DNA of 15,174 nucleotides, taken from assembly GCA_018725535.1 (NCBI GenBank), contig QLUS01000030.1, positions 1 to 15,174 of the forward strand, written 5' to 3'. The position numbers and the translations under genes were made by a program. Shown one piece after another: positions 15,168 to 15,174 of the stretch (position 1 is the stretch's first letter; every line of letters begins with the position of its first letter). The notes below the pieces were generated by a model. That model worked only from the letters and a program-made list of their open reading frames with translations. It did not search any database and had not been told where the DNA came from. The DNA comes from Bacillota bacterium (GTDB lineage: Bacteria > Bacillota > UBA994).

Positions 15168-15174
15168 GATGGTG

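Noticed and set aside
1..15174. CRISPR arrays, insertion sequences, tRNA or rRNA genes, prophage or defence genes.
   Set aside because: None seen: no spaced direct repeats, no transposase-like protein and no RNA-gene signature; nearly every base is in recognised metabolic genes.

Overview
The window carries one continuous minus-strand gene series, read from the right edge to the left edge. It looks like a chromosomal piece of a moderately GC-rich Bacillota (Firmicutes), probably a Clostridia-like lineage. The reasons are strong AAAGGAGG-type Shine-Dalgarno sites, frequent GTG and TTG starts, the three-part PurS/PurQ/PurL FGAM synthase, a Bacillus-type PurF with propeptide and [4Fe-4S] cysteines, and a Na+ decarboxylase membrane subunit. 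I cannot name the species.

From about 15151 down to 2419 lies a full de novo purine operon in the order purB-C-S-Q-L-F-M-N-H-D-E-K. All ten steps from PRPP to IMP are covered, plus PurB acting again toward AMP. Junctions are very tight: overlaps of 4, 8 or 19 nt, or gaps of at most 17 nt. This implies one transcript with translational coupling. Relative to the Bacillus subtilis order (purE-K-B-C-S-Q-L-F-M-N-H-D) it is a circular permutation, with purEK moved from head to tail. The operon promoter and any purine-responsive leader lie beyond the right edge.

After purK, a 56-nt gap with a strong Shine-Dalgarno site leads to dapF (diaminopimelate epimerase, lysine and peptidoglycan synthesis). 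A 107-nt gap follows. It holds a good sigma-A-like promoter and a perfect 8-bp inverted repeat, and opens a second unit: an OadB-type Na+ pump beta subunit, a 44-residue OadG-like single-span subunit, and the start of a CxxH-motif small protein cut by the left edge. No carboxyltransferase or biotin carrier subunit is in the window.

Most of the window is ordinary, well-conserved metabolism. The parts worth a second look are the orphan beta/gamma membrane pair and its palindromic leader, the permuted operon order, the recurrent 8-nt gene overlaps, and a G9 tract inside purD.
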